From Castellaniella sp. UBA6218 (lineage in GTDB: Bacteria > Pseudomonadota > Gammaproteobacteria > Burkholderiales > Burkholderiaceae_B): a stretch of DNA of 19,098 bases. This document shows positions 7,377 to 14,369 of this stretch, piece by piece (the stretch's first letter is position 1; every line of letters starts with the position of its first letter). Under the pieces are notes generated by a model. The model did no database searches and was not told the DNA's origin. It saw only the letters and a list, made by a program, of their open reading frames with translations. A program made the translations under genes and the position numbers. The stretch covers positions 1 to 19,098 of the forward strand of contig DISE01000069.1 in the NCBI GenBank assembly GCA_002421865.1, in the 5' to 3' direction.

Positions 7377-9721
7377 CAGGATCCGGCTCCTTCGGGTTCG
7401 GTCAGCGACGGATTCTGGAGATCCGGGGCGAAGTCGTCGACGGCGATCACGCGGTCCCGCAGCGCGTTGCGCGCGCGGATGCGGTCGAGTTCGTCGTCGG
7501 TGATGCCACCGGCCGCATGGATGGCCTCGGCCATGTCGCGCACGTTGGCGCGCGGATCGGCGGCGGGCACGCGGCCGGCCTTCTCGAATTCGCGCATGCG
7601 GGACTCGATGGCCTGGGTATCCAGCGTGGCCGCGAAGGCGGCCTCGATGGCGCCGACGGGTTCGGCCGGGTCACGGGGGACGTAGGAGCCCTGCGTCAGC
7701 CGGTCGCGTGCGCCGCCCGGTTGGCTGATCGCATCGGCCACGGCCATGGTGAGCGCGTCGGACGGCGCGGCGAATGGCCTCCCCCAGGGGAACAGCAGCA
7801 CGCGCAGGGCCCAGGCCAGGGGGCGGTTGGGGAAGTTGGCCAGCACACCGGCGAAAGCGTCCTGGGCACGGCAGAACGCGTCCTGGAGCGCCCAGTGCGC
7901 CAGCGGCGCGTCTGCGGTCTGGCGGCCCTCGTCCTGGTAGCGTTTCAGCGTGGCGGAGATCAGATAGAGTTGCGACAGGATGTCGCCCAGTCGGGCCGAG
8001 ATCGATTCGCGCCGCTTCAGTGCGCCGCCCAGCGTCAGCATGGAGACGTCGGCCAGTGTCGCGAAGGCCGTCGAGAAGCGCGTCAGCTGGCGGTAGTAGC
8101 GCGCCATTTCAGGCGCGACGGCCGTGTCGGGACGGGCCAGCAACGCGTTCGTGAGGCCGTGGCCGATGGCGCGCAGCGCATTGACCGTGGTGTGGCGCAC
8201 GTGGCCCCAGAAAGCGCGATCGAATTCCTGCAGCCCCTGTTCCGGATCGGCGGCCTGGGCGGCGCGCATTTCGTCCAGAACGTGGGGATGGCAACGGATC
8301 GCGCCCTGGCCGAAGATGATCAGGCTGCGGGTCAGGATGTTGGCGCCCTCGACCGTGATGCCCACCGGGATCTGCTGGTAGGCGCGGCCCAGGAAATTCT
8401 GCGGTCCCAGGCAGATGCCTTTGCCGCCGATGATGTCCATGCCGTCGTTGACCACGATGCGGCCGCGTTCGGTGACGTGGTATTTGACGATGGCCGAGAT
8501 CACGGCGGGCTTTTCGCCCAGGTCCACGGCGCCGGCCGTCATGACGCGGGCCGCGTCCATCAGGTAGGTGTGGCCGCCGATGCGCGCCAGAGCCTCGGCG
8601 ATGCCCTCGAACTTGTGGATGCGGGTGCGGAACTGGTCGCGCACCACGGTATAGGCTCCCACGGCGCGCGCCGTGAGCTTGGCCATGCCGGTGTAGGACG
8701 AGGGCAGGGAGATCGAGCGTCCCGCCGCCAGGCATTCCATCAGCATGCGCCAGCCTTGCCCGGCCATGGCCGGACCGCCGATGATGAAGTCCAGCGGCAT
8801 GAACACGTCCTGTCCGCGCGTGGGGCCGTTCATGAACATCGCATCCAGCGGGAAATGGCGTCGGCCGGTTTCCACGCCGGGGTGGTCGGCCGGCACCAGG
8901 GCGCAGGTGATGCCCAGGTCGGGCGTGTCGCCCAGCAGGCCGTCGGGGTCGTACAGCCGGAAAGCCAGGCCCAGGATGGTGCACACCGGCCCCAGGGTGA
9001 TGTAGCGCTTGTCCCAGGTGACGCGCATGCCCAGGACTTCGCGGCCCTGCCATTCGCCTCGGCACACGATGCCGTGGTCGGGGATGGCGGCCGCGTCCGA
9101 GCCGGCCCAGGGGCTGGTCAGTGCGAAAGCCGGGATTTCCTCGCCACGGGCCAGGCGCGGCAGGTAGTGATCCTTCTGTTCTTCGGTGCCGTAATGCAGC
9201 AGCAGTTCGGCCGGCCCCAGGGAATTCGGCACCATCACGGTGACCGACAGCGCGGAACAGCGGGTGGACAGCTTGGCCACCACGGCGGAGTGCGCCAGCG
9301 CGGAAAAGCCCAGGCCGCCGTATTCTTGCGGGATGATCATGCCGAAGAAACGGTGGGTCTTGATGTATTCCCAGGCGTCGGCGGGAATGTCCAGGTCCTG
9401 GCGGGTGACACGCCAGTCGTCGACCATTGCACAGACCGTCTCGACTTCGTGGTCCAGGAAGGATTGCTCGGCCTCGGTCAGTCGCGGGGCGGGGATGTCA
9501 TGCAGGGCGCGGGCGCTGGGGCGGCCGCGGAAGAGTTCGCCTTCCCACCAGACGGTGCCCGCTTCCAGGGCTTCGCGCTCGGTGTCGGACATGCGTGGCA
9601 GGATCCGGCGGAAGGTCCGGTACAGGGGGCGGCTGAGGTGCCGGATGCGCAGGTCGTGACTGGTCAGCACGAAGGCGGCGGCGGCCAGCAGCAGGACGAA
9701 AAGAATCAGCAGGAACGTCAT
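7376..9721 (-). CDS. fadE: Acyl-CoA dehydrogenase, FadE type
   Basis: A 781-residue flavoenzyme for the first step of beta-oxidation, forming trans-2-enoyl-CoA; electrons presumably go to ETF. The length and architecture match E. coli FadE (about 814) rather than the 380-residue classical enzymes. Residues 2-20 form one hydrophobic segment, probably a membrane anchor. The catalytic domain includes MVPNSLGPAELLLHYGT (163-179), the FAD/substrate loop FALTSPWAGSDA (199-210) and the VEGANILTRSLIIFGQGA segment (457-474) with the probable catalytic base Glu458. A Trp (W206) sits where I recall Glu in E. coli FadE (PEAGSD). A long C-terminal domain of about 280 residues follows. Its ATG overlaps the regulator stop by four bases (ATGA) and its stop shares one base with the thiolase ATG, so all four genes appear translationally coupled. 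Confidence 0.94.
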   Translation of the reverse strand: MTFLLILFVLLLAAAAFVLTSHDLRIRHLSRPLYRTFRRILPRMSDTEREALEAGTVWWEGELFRGRPSARALHDIPAPRLTEAEQSFLDHEVETVCAMVDDWRVTRQDLDIPADAWEYIKTHRFFGMIIPQEYGGLGFSALAHSAVVAKLSTRCSALSVTVMVPNSLGPAELLLHYGTEEQKDHYLPRLARGEEIPAFALTSPWAGSDAAAIPDHGIVCRGEWQGREVLGMRVTWDKRYITLGPVCTILGLAFRLYDPDGLLGDTPDLGITCALVPADHPGVETGRRHFPLDAMFMNGPTRGQDVFMPLDFIIGGPAMAGQGWRMLMECLAAGRSISLPSSYTGMAKLTARAVGAYTVVRDQFRTRIHKFEGIAEALARIGGHTYLMDAARVMTAGAVDLGEKPAVISAIVKYHVTERGRIVVNDGMDIIGGKGICLGPQNFLGRAYQQIPVGITVEGANILTRSLIIFGQGAIRCHPHVLDEMRAAQAADPEQGLQEFDRAFWGHVRHTTVNALRAIGHGLTNALLARPDTAVAPEMARYYRQLTRFSTAFATLADVSMLTLGGALKRRESISARLGDILSQLYLISATLKRYQDEGRQTADAPLAHWALQDAFCRAQDAFAGVLANFPNRPLAWALRVLLFPWGRPFAAPSDALTMAVADAISQPGGARDRLTQGSYVPRDPAEPVGAIEAAFAATLDTQAIESRMREFEKAGRVPAADPRANVRDMAEAIHAAGGITDDELDRIRARNALRDRVIAVDDFAPDLQNPSLTEPEGAGS

Positions 9722-10395
9722 GTCGGGACTCCCGGTGGTGGCGCGCCGGTCGACAGCGGGGCGCGCAGGCCGCCCAGCAGGAAGGCCATCAGGCGATTGA
9801 GCAGCGCCTGGGCGTCGATGTTGGTGTCGCCCGGCAGGTTCATGGCCTGGCTGGAGCTTTCCGCACCCATGATGGCGTAGGCCGTTGCGCCGAGCATGAA
9901 GTGGAAGCGCCAGACGATCTCGGCTTCCGGCACGCTGGGCAGCGAGGCCAGCAGGGCGCGGGTGAACCGGTGCGCGACCGCCGAACGCTCGGCCGCGAAC
10001 AGGGCGCTGATGGCGCCGTTCGGATCGGACATGGTGCTGGATTGCAGCGGCATGAAAGCGCGCCGCTCGGCGCCCGCGCTGCAGGCGTGGCGCACCAGGG
10101 GACCGAAGTAGGCCTCGACGATCGCGGAAGGCTTGAGCGGCTGACCGCCTGCTTTGGCCTCCAGGTCGTCGAGGATGCGCAGACGTTCGTCATTCAGGGC
10201 GTCCAGACGGCGCTGGAACACGGCTCCGACCAGGGCGTCCTTTGAGCCGAAGTGATAGTTCACGGCCGACAGATTCACTTGCGCCGCCTGGGTGATCTGG
10301 CGCATGGATGTGTTGTCGTGCCCATGCTCGGCGAACAGGCGTTCGGCGGCATCGAGGATGGCATCGCGGGTGTGGGTCGATCGGGAGGTGGCCAT
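9718..10395 (-). CDS. TetR-family regulator, PsrA/FadP-like, of fatty acid degradation
   Basis: A 225-residue repressor with a TetR helix-turn-helix at about residues 8-57 (TRDAILDAAERLFAEHG ... VNLSAVNYHFGSKDALV). The recognition helix region VNLSAVNYHFGSKDAL and the ligand-domain segment VWRFHFMLGATAYAIMG resemble Pseudomonas PsrA, which senses long-chain acyl groups; betaproteobacteria have a TetR regulator (FadP) with the same role. It is the first gene of the beta-oxidation operon, overlapping fadE by four bases, so it most likely controls its own operon. ATG 10393-10395 is the only usable upstream start because an in-frame TAA lies two codons before it. No Shine-Dalgarno is visible in the about 20-base leader, and a palindrome occupies that position instead. 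Ligand and regulon are inferred. Confidence 0.9.
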   Translation of the reverse strand: MATSRSTHTRDAILDAAERLFAEHGHDNTSMRQITQAAQVNLSAVNYHFGSKDALVGAVFQRRLDALNDERLRILDDLEAKAGGQPLKPSAIVEAYFGPLVRHACSAGAERRAFMPLQSSTMSDPNGAISALFAAERSAVAHRFTRALLASLPSVPEAEIVWRFHFMLGATAYAIMGAESSSQAMNLPGDTNIDAQALLNRLMAFLLGGLRAPLSTGAPPPGVPT

Positions 10396-10404
10396 GAGTT
10401 ATTT

Positions 10405-10423
10405 CAAACGTTTGTTTTAAAAC
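10405..10423. promoter_or_regulatory. Palindromic operator candidate for the PsrA/FadP-like regulator
   Basis: CAAACGTTTG (10405-10414) and GTTTTAAAAC (10414-10423) are two perfect 10-base palindromes sharing one base. The first resembles the known PsrA site, C/GAAAC-N2-4-GTTTG/C, but with no spacer. The pair lies between the regulator's probable -10 element and its ATG, overlapping the -10 by two bases, where a bound repressor would block transcription of regulator-fadE-fadI-fadJ. Which protein binds is inferred. Confidence 0.65.
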
Positions 10424-10427
10424 TATA
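10422..10427 (-). promoter_or_regulatory. Probable -10 element of the regulator-fadE-fadI-fadJ operon
   Basis: TATAGT on the minus strand (5 of 6 to TATAAT), 27-32 bases before ATG 10395, predicting a start of transcription near 10415 and a leader of about 20 bases. No good -35 is seen at 16-18 bases (ATACTC at 17), so an activator or a weak basal promoter is possible. Confidence 0.45.
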
Positions 10428-10516
10428 CACAATCTGCCTGGATTGAGTATCCGTGTTACCCCCTAGGATGCGGGAAAGGCAGCCGTGCGCCGATGATCGT
10501 TTATTAGGATTGATTC

Positions 10517-10545
10517 TTGGGGAAATGCTGTGTCCAGGATACACT
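10517..10545 (+). promoter_or_regulatory. Weak promoter candidate for the LapD-like gene
   Basis: TTGGGG (10517-10522), 17 bases, TACACT (10540-10545). Matches are 3/6 and 4/6. The predicted transcript start near 10552 would give a 40-base leader to ATG 10593, which agrees with that start and not with GTG 10530. Confidence 0.25.
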
Positions 10546-10592
10546 TTCAAGGATTCGTTTCTTTTGTTTCTCGTGCTTCTAAAGGGTGGGCG

Positions 10593-12488
10593 ATGGCTTC
10601 CGTGCGACAGCTGCTGGTGATTTCATCCCTGGTCATCGCCTGCATTCTCGTGGGCATGCTGGCGATGGGCACCAGTTTGATGGAGCGCCGGCTCGACGCC
10701 CAATTGCAGACCGATGGCGAAAACGCCGTCGCCACGCTGGCCCTGCTGGTCAGCGCCCAGCCCGACGCCGCCGCCCGCGTGCGGGTGCTGGAAGCGGCCT
10801 TCCAGCAAGGCCGTTTCTCCGACCTGGCGCTGGCGCCGGAAGACCCGGCGGCCCCCGCCTTCCAGTCCCGCAGTCCGGGACGCTTCGCCGGGGACGCGCC
10901 GGACTGGTTCACCGCGCTGGCGGACATCCAGCCCCACCAGGCATCCAGGCGGCTGTCCGGCATCGGGTCGCTGCGGCTGACTCTGGATCCGGGGCCGGCG
11001 CGCGACGCGCTCTGGACGCATGTGATGCAATGGACATGGCTCGCACTGGGACTGGCGGCTTTCTGGGCGCTGTTCGTCGTCGCGCTGGCGAACCGGGTGC
11101 GCCGGGCGTTGTCGGCCGCCCCGGCCGATGCGCCCGAGATCAAGATCAAGCGCACTGAGCCGGTCGAGGACGCCGAACTCATGGACGACGTCCGGGAACG
11201 CATCGCCCCCACGATGGACGAGCAGATGGCGCGCATCGAGCGGCTGGAAATCGAACTCAACCGCGATCCTGTCACCGGCCTGGCCAATCGCAGCTACTTC
11301 CTGAACGAACTCAAGCGCATGCTGCGGGACGACTCGCGCCAGGGCGCGGTCAGCGGCTACGTGCTGCTGGTGCGCAGCCGGGACATGGCGCGCCTGCAGA
11401 ATCAGACGGAACGCCAGGAACTCGACGATTGGCTGCGTTTGCTGGGGCGGCGCATCATCGAGTTGCTGAACGAGGCCCCGGAGGCCCGGGCACTGCCCGC
11501 ACGGCTGACCGGCAGCGATTTCGTGGTGCTCTTTCCCGTGGGCGGCGGACCCGAAGTCATGCGCCCGGTGCAGAAGTTGCGCGAACTGCTGGAAACCCTG
11601 CGGGTCAAGCTCGACAGCCACAATCTGTCGCGCTGGGCTTATGCCCTGACGGACTACACGGTGCAATGCACGACCAAAGAAGTCCTCACGCGTCTCGATC
11701 AGGCCCTGATGTGCGCCGAGAGCGCCGGCCACGAGGAAATCGAATTCCTCTCCTATGCCGATCACGAGGACGGCGTGCTGCTGATGGGAGAAGCCTCCTG
11801 GCGCACGCTGATCTCCCAGGCGCTGGATCACGACCGTCTGTCGCTGGACGTGCGCCGCGTCCAGTACGAGGGCGACGATATCGATTACCGCCACGAGGCC
11901 GCGCTGGCCCTCCAGGAGGACGACCCGGACCAGCCGGTCATGTCCGGGTTCCTGTTCATGCCCGCCGCCGCGCGCCTGGGGCTGTCCCCGGCCTGCGACA
12001 TGCGGGCGATGTGCCTGGCGCTGAACTGGCTGGGTGAGCACGACGGCATCCTGGTCATCCGCATGTCGATCGCTTCGATCCTGGATGCGCAGTACCTGGA
12101 GGAAATACGCCAGATCTGCGCCAACGCCGATCCGGAACTGCTGCGGCGCCTGGCGGTGGAGCTGGACGCCTACGGACTGAGCCGCCATCTCGAGGCCTTC
12201 CGGTCCTTCGCCCGGGGAGTCATAGAAGCCGGCATGCATGTCGGGTTGCGCGGTCTGGATCAGCAGCCCGACGCCTTGCGCCAGATCCACGAGGTCGATT
12301 TCGCCTACGTGAAACTGGGCGGGAACTTCGTGCGCGAGCTCCTGGCCAGCCCGGGCGGCGTGCAAATGATGGTGGCCGTCACCGAAACCGCCATCGGCAT
12401 GGGCATGCGCGTCTACGTGGACGATGCGGACGACGCGGCCACCCGCCGCATGGTGATCGAATATGGGGCGTTGCCGCGTGTCGCTTGA
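10593..12488 (+). CDS. LapD-like membrane c-di-GMP receptor with degenerate GGDEF and EAL domains
   Basis: A 631-residue inner membrane protein laid out like LapD of Pseudomonas fluorescens, which binds c-di-GMP and controls a periplasmic protease (LapG) that releases surface adhesins. Helix TM1 is at about 6-28, a periplasmic domain at 29-143, TM2 at 146-167, a linker at 168-222, GGDEF at 223-388 (starting DPVTGLANRSYF) and EAL at 395-631. The diguanylate cyclase site reads TGSDF (306-310) instead of GGDEF. The EAL motif reads EAA (435-437), DDFGTG is absent, and the late DxxKID region is DFAYVKLGG. Both enzymes should therefore be dead, leaving a receptor. ATG 10593 was chosen over GTG 10530 because AAAGGGTGG precedes it, TM1 begins at once as in LapD, and codons 10530-10592 are AT-rich in third positions unlike the rest. 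No lapG or adhesin is in the window. Confidence 0.85.
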   Translation: MASVRQLLVISSLVIACILVGMLAMGTSLMERRLDAQLQTDGENAVATLALLVSAQPDAAARVRVLEAAFQQGRFSDLALAPEDPAAPAFQSRSPGRFAGDAPDWFTALADIQPHQASRRLSGIGSLRLTLDPGPARDALWTHVMQWTWLALGLAAFWALFVVALANRVRRALSAAPADAPEIKIKRTEPVEDAELMDDVRERIAPTMDEQMARIERLEIELNRDPVTGLANRSYFLNELKRMLRDDSRQGAVSGYVLLVRSRDMARLQNQTERQELDDWLRLLGRRIIELLNEAPEARALPARLTGSDFVVLFPVGGGPEVMRPVQKLRELLETLRVKLDSHNLSRWAYALTDYTVQCTTKEVLTRLDQALMCAESAGHEEIEFLSYADHEDGVLLMGEASWRTLISQALDHDRLSLDVRRVQYEGDDIDYRHEAALALQEDDPDQPVMSGFLFMPAAARLGLSPACDMRAMCLALNWLGEHDGILVIRMSIASILDAQYLEEIRQICANADPELLRRLAVELDAYGLSRHLEAFRSFARGVIEAGMHVGLRGLDQQPDALRQIHEVDFAYVKLGGNFVRELLASPGGVQMMVAVTETAIGMGMRVYVDDADDAATRRMVIEYGALPRVA

Positions 12489-12527
12489 CCGGGGTGCGGC
12501 CGTCCGGCGATTTTTCGCATAAAGGGC

Positions 12528-12556
12528 TTGCAAGACCCGCAACGGCATCCTATAAT
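12528..12556 (+). promoter_or_regulatory. spc operon sigma-70 promoter
   Basis: TTGCAA (12528-12533), exactly 17 bases, then TATAAT (12551-12556), a perfect -10 with optimal spacing. Transcription should start near 12563. The E. coli spc promoter also lies directly before rplN, so the position agrees with known organisation. Confidence 0.85.
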
Positions 12557-12560
12557 TGCC

Positions 12561-12596
12561 GTCTTGCCTTATGGTGCGCAGCAAGACATGAGTCTT
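12561..12596 (+). repeat. Overlapping inverted repeats at the 5' end of the spc leader
   Basis: GCAAGAC (12581-12587) is complementary to GTCTTGC (12561-12567, 13-base loop), and its AAGAC part is also complementary to GTCTT (12592-12596, 4-base loop, then TTT). The two pairings exclude each other. If transcription starts near 12563, the first arm would lose two bases. Short stems, so chance is possible. Confidence 0.4.
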
Positions 12597-12788
12597 TTTG
12601 ACGAATGGATCGCGCGCCGGGCAGTGGAAGTTCTCGAATTTCAACCCAGGGCGTACTTGGCCGATCAAACGGTTGCCTGCGTTGGCTACCCAAGCGACTA
12701 GCCAAGTGTGCCTGACGGGACCAAAACTGGCTGCGTGGCCGGGGATTCATGCCCTGGGCTTCGTTGTTAAGTTGGAACAGGAAAAATC

Positions 12789-13157
12789 ATGATCCAAATG
12801 CAGACCACGCTGGACGTGGCCGACAACACGGGTGCGCGTTCTGTGATGTGCATCAAGGTGTTGGGCGGTTCCAAGCGCCGTTATGCCGCCATTGGCGACG
12901 TCATCAAGGTGTCCGTCAAGGAAGCGGCCCCCCGCGGCCGCGTCAAAAAGGGCGAAATCTACAACGCCGTGGTGGTGCGTACCGCCAAGGGCGTCCGCCG
13001 CAAGGACGGCTCGTTGATCCGCTTCGGCGGCAACGCGGCCGTGTTGCTCAACGCCAAGCTCGAGCCCATCGGCACGCGCATCTTCGGACCGGTCACGCGC
13101 GAACTGCGCACCGAGAAGTTCATGAAGATCGTGTCCCTGGCGCCCGAAGTGCTGTAA
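12789..13157 (+). CDS. rplN: 50S ribosomal protein L14
   Basis: A 122-residue L14, the usual length, beginning MIQMQTTLDVADNTGARSVMC, which is the family signature N-terminus, and ending FMKIVSLAPEVL. L14 sits at the 30S interface of the large subunit near L19. It is the first gene of the spc operon, with the strong promoter about 230 bases upstream and rplX 10 bases downstream. CAGGAAAAATC before the ATG gives a moderate Shine-Dalgarno (AGGA). Confidence 0.99.
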   Translation: MIQMQTTLDVADNTGARSVMCIKVLGGSKRRYAAIGDVIKVSVKEAAPRGRVKKGEIYNAVVVRTAKGVRRKDGSLIRFGGNAAVLLNAKLEPIGTRIFGPVTRELRTEKFMKIVSLAPEVL

Positions 13158-13167
13158 GGAGCAGATC

Positions 13168-13488
13168 ATGCAAAACATTCGCAAAGGCGACGAAGTCATC
13201 GTGCTGTCCGGCCGCGATCGCAGCCGTCGCGGCACCGTGGTGGCCCGCGTTGACGACGACCACGTGCTGGTCGAAGGCATCAACGTCGTGAAGAAGCACG
13301 CCAAGGGCAATCCCATGGCGGGCACGCCCGGCGGCATCGTCGACAAGACCCTGCCCATCCATATCTCGAACGTGGCGATCTACAACCCCGAAACCGGCAA
13401 GGGCGACCGCGTCGGCGTCAAGGTCGTGGACGGCGCCAAGGTTCGCATTTTCCGCTCCAACGGCGCCGTCGTTGGCGCGAAGGCATAA
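13168..13488 (+). CDS. rplX: 50S ribosomal protein L24
   Basis: A 106-residue L24 with an N-terminal KOW motif (IRKGDEVIVLSGRDRSRRGTV, split as IRKGDEVIVLSG and RDRSRRGTV) that contacts 23S rRNA; it is one of the assembly-initiating proteins. The central NPMAGTPGGI segment is conserved. AAGGAGC precedes the ATG by about seven bases, and rplE starts 14 bases after its stop. Nothing unusual is seen in it. Confidence 0.98.
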   Translation: MQNIRKGDEVIVLSGRDRSRRGTVVARVDDDHVLVEGINVVKKHAKGNPMAGTPGGIVDKTLPIHISNVAIYNPETGKGDRVGVKVVDGAKVRIFRSNGAVVGAKA

Positions 13489-13502
13489 GGGGCGCGCATA
13501 AA

Positions 13503-14043
13503 ATGGCTCGTTTACAAGATTTCTATCGCACGAAGGTCGCCGCCGACCTGCAGGCGAAATTCGGCTACCAGTCGGTGATGCAGGTTCCCCGCATCACCAA
13601 GATCACCCTGAACATGGGTGTGTCCGAAGCGGTCGCCGACAAGAAGGTCATCGAGCACGCCGTGTCCGACCTGACCAAGATCGCAGGCCAGAAGCCGGTG
13701 GTCACCAAGACCCGCAAGGCCATCGCCGGTTTCAAGATCCGCGAAGACTACCCCATCGGCTGCATGGTCACCCTGCGTGGGCCAGCGCATGTACGAATTC
13801 CTGGATCGTCTGATCTCGGTCGCCCTGCCCCGCGTGCGTGACTTCCGCGGCGTGTCGGGCCGCGCCTTCGACGGCCGCGGCAACTACAACATCGGTGTGA
13901 AAGAACAGATCATCTTCCCGGAAATCGAATACGACAAGATCGATGCCGTGCGCGGGATGAACATCAGCATCACCACTACCGCAAAGACCGACGAGGAAGC
14001 CAAGGCGCTGTTGAGCGCATTCAGCTTCCCCTTCCGCAACTAA
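13503..14043 (+). pseudogene. rplE: 50S ribosomal protein L5, frameshifted by one inserted G
   Basis: L5 binds 5S rRNA and contacts the P-site tRNA; it is essential. The first frame from ATG 13503 encodes a normal L5 up to GCMVTLRG, then runs out of family at codon 94 and stops at TGA 13839-13841 (112 residues). The rest of L5 (GQRMYEFLDRLISVALPRV ... LLSAFSFPFRN) continues in the +1 frame to TAA 14041-14043. The junction reads CGT GGG CCA GCG; removing one G from 13779-13781 gives CGT GGC CAG CGC and restores one 179-residue L5, exactly the family length. All flanking residues are otherwise conserved and no other damage is seen, so a sequencing or assembly error is much likelier than a real mutation. 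There is no slippery stop signal to suggest programmed frameshifting. Confidence 0.95.
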
Positions 14044-14052
14044 GGGGCTGAC

Positions 14053-14358
14053 GTGGCAAAACTTTCCCTCATCAATCGCGACATCAAGCGCGCCAAGCTG
14101 GCCGAGAAATTCGCCGCCAAGCGCGCCGCGCTCAAGGCGATCATCGCCGATCAGTCGAAGTCCGACGAAGAACGTTATCAGGCTCGCCTGGCGCTGCAAC
14201 AGCTGCCGCGCAATGCCAACCCCACCCGCCAGCGCAACCGTTGCGTGGTGACGGGCCGCCCCCGCGGCGTGTTCAGCAAGTTCGGGCTGACCCGTCACAA
14301 ACTGCGTGAAATGGCCATGCGAGGCGAAGTGCCCGGCATGACCAAGGCCAGCTGGTAG
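14053..14358 (+). CDS. rpsN: 30S ribosomal protein S14
   Basis: A 101-residue S14 of the long, zinc-free type: only one cysteine (NRCVVTGRPRG) is present where zinc-type S14 has two CXXC pairs. It binds the 30S head near the decoding site. It starts with GTG (14053), followed by MAKLSLINRD-type residues, nine bases after the rplE stop, with AAGGGG upstream. The C-terminus GMTKASW is typical. Confidence 0.98.
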   Translation: MAKLSLINRDIKRAKLAEKFAAKRAALKAIIADQSKSDEERYQARLALQQLPRNANPTRQRNRCVVTGRPRGVFSKFGLTRHKLREMAMRGEVPGMTKASW

Positions 14359-14369
14359 GAGAAACACAC

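Larger units (their letters stand above)
12489..12788 (+). other. Non-coding stretch: promoter and leader of the spc operon
   Basis: Between the LapD-like stop and rplN lie 300 bases with no credible gene. They hold one near-consensus promoter (12528-12556) and about 225 bases of leader with several short inverted repeats: GTCTTGC/GCAAGAC (12561-12567/12581-12587), AAGAC/GTCTT (12583-12587/12592-12596), TTGGCTA/TAGCCAA (12682-12688/12699-12705) and CCGGGG/CCCTGG with one G-U pair (12739-12744/12752-12757). No clear terminator for the LapD-like gene was found, so read-through into spc is possible. Confidence 0.6.

Noticed and set aside
7517..9880. A 787-residue open frame on the plus strand opposite fadE
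   Set aside because: It is the antisense shadow of a high-GC gene; the translation is rich in Gly, Arg, His, Gln and Val with no recognisable family, while the minus strand encodes complete FadE.
10530..10592. GTG 10530 as the start of the LapD-like gene
   Set aside because: The 21 added codons have AT-rich third positions and would put a polar stretch before TM1; ATG 10593 has a better Shine-Dalgarno and matches LapD architecture.
12489..12520. Terminator after the LapD-like gene
   Set aside because: A TTTTT run at 12511-12515 is present, but the only stems before it are 3-4 base pairs (CCGG/CCGG), too weak to support.
10623..12668. A 681-residue open frame on the minus strand opposite the LapD-like gene
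   Set aside because: His/Gln/Arg-rich shadow of the real gene; it also runs across the spc promoter.
12588..12701. A 37-codon frame (MSLFDEWIARRAVEVLEFQP...) in the spc leader
   Set aside because: It looks protein-like at first, but has no Shine-Dalgarno and only about 57% G/C at third positions, far below the neighbouring genes; no family recognised. A regulatory leader peptide cannot be fully excluded.
12598..12792. A 64-codon TTG-started frame running into rplN
   Set aside because: Poor start, no start signal, unlike composition, and it overlaps the rplN start.
13489..13560. S8 autoregulatory binding site at the start of rplE, as in E. coli
   Set aside because: I could not find the characteristic helix by eye; absence cannot be proved without folding.
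13770..13800. Programmed ribosomal frameshift in rplE
   Set aside because: L5 genes are not known to use frameshifting, and there is no stop codon or slippery heptamer at the junction, only a GGG run.
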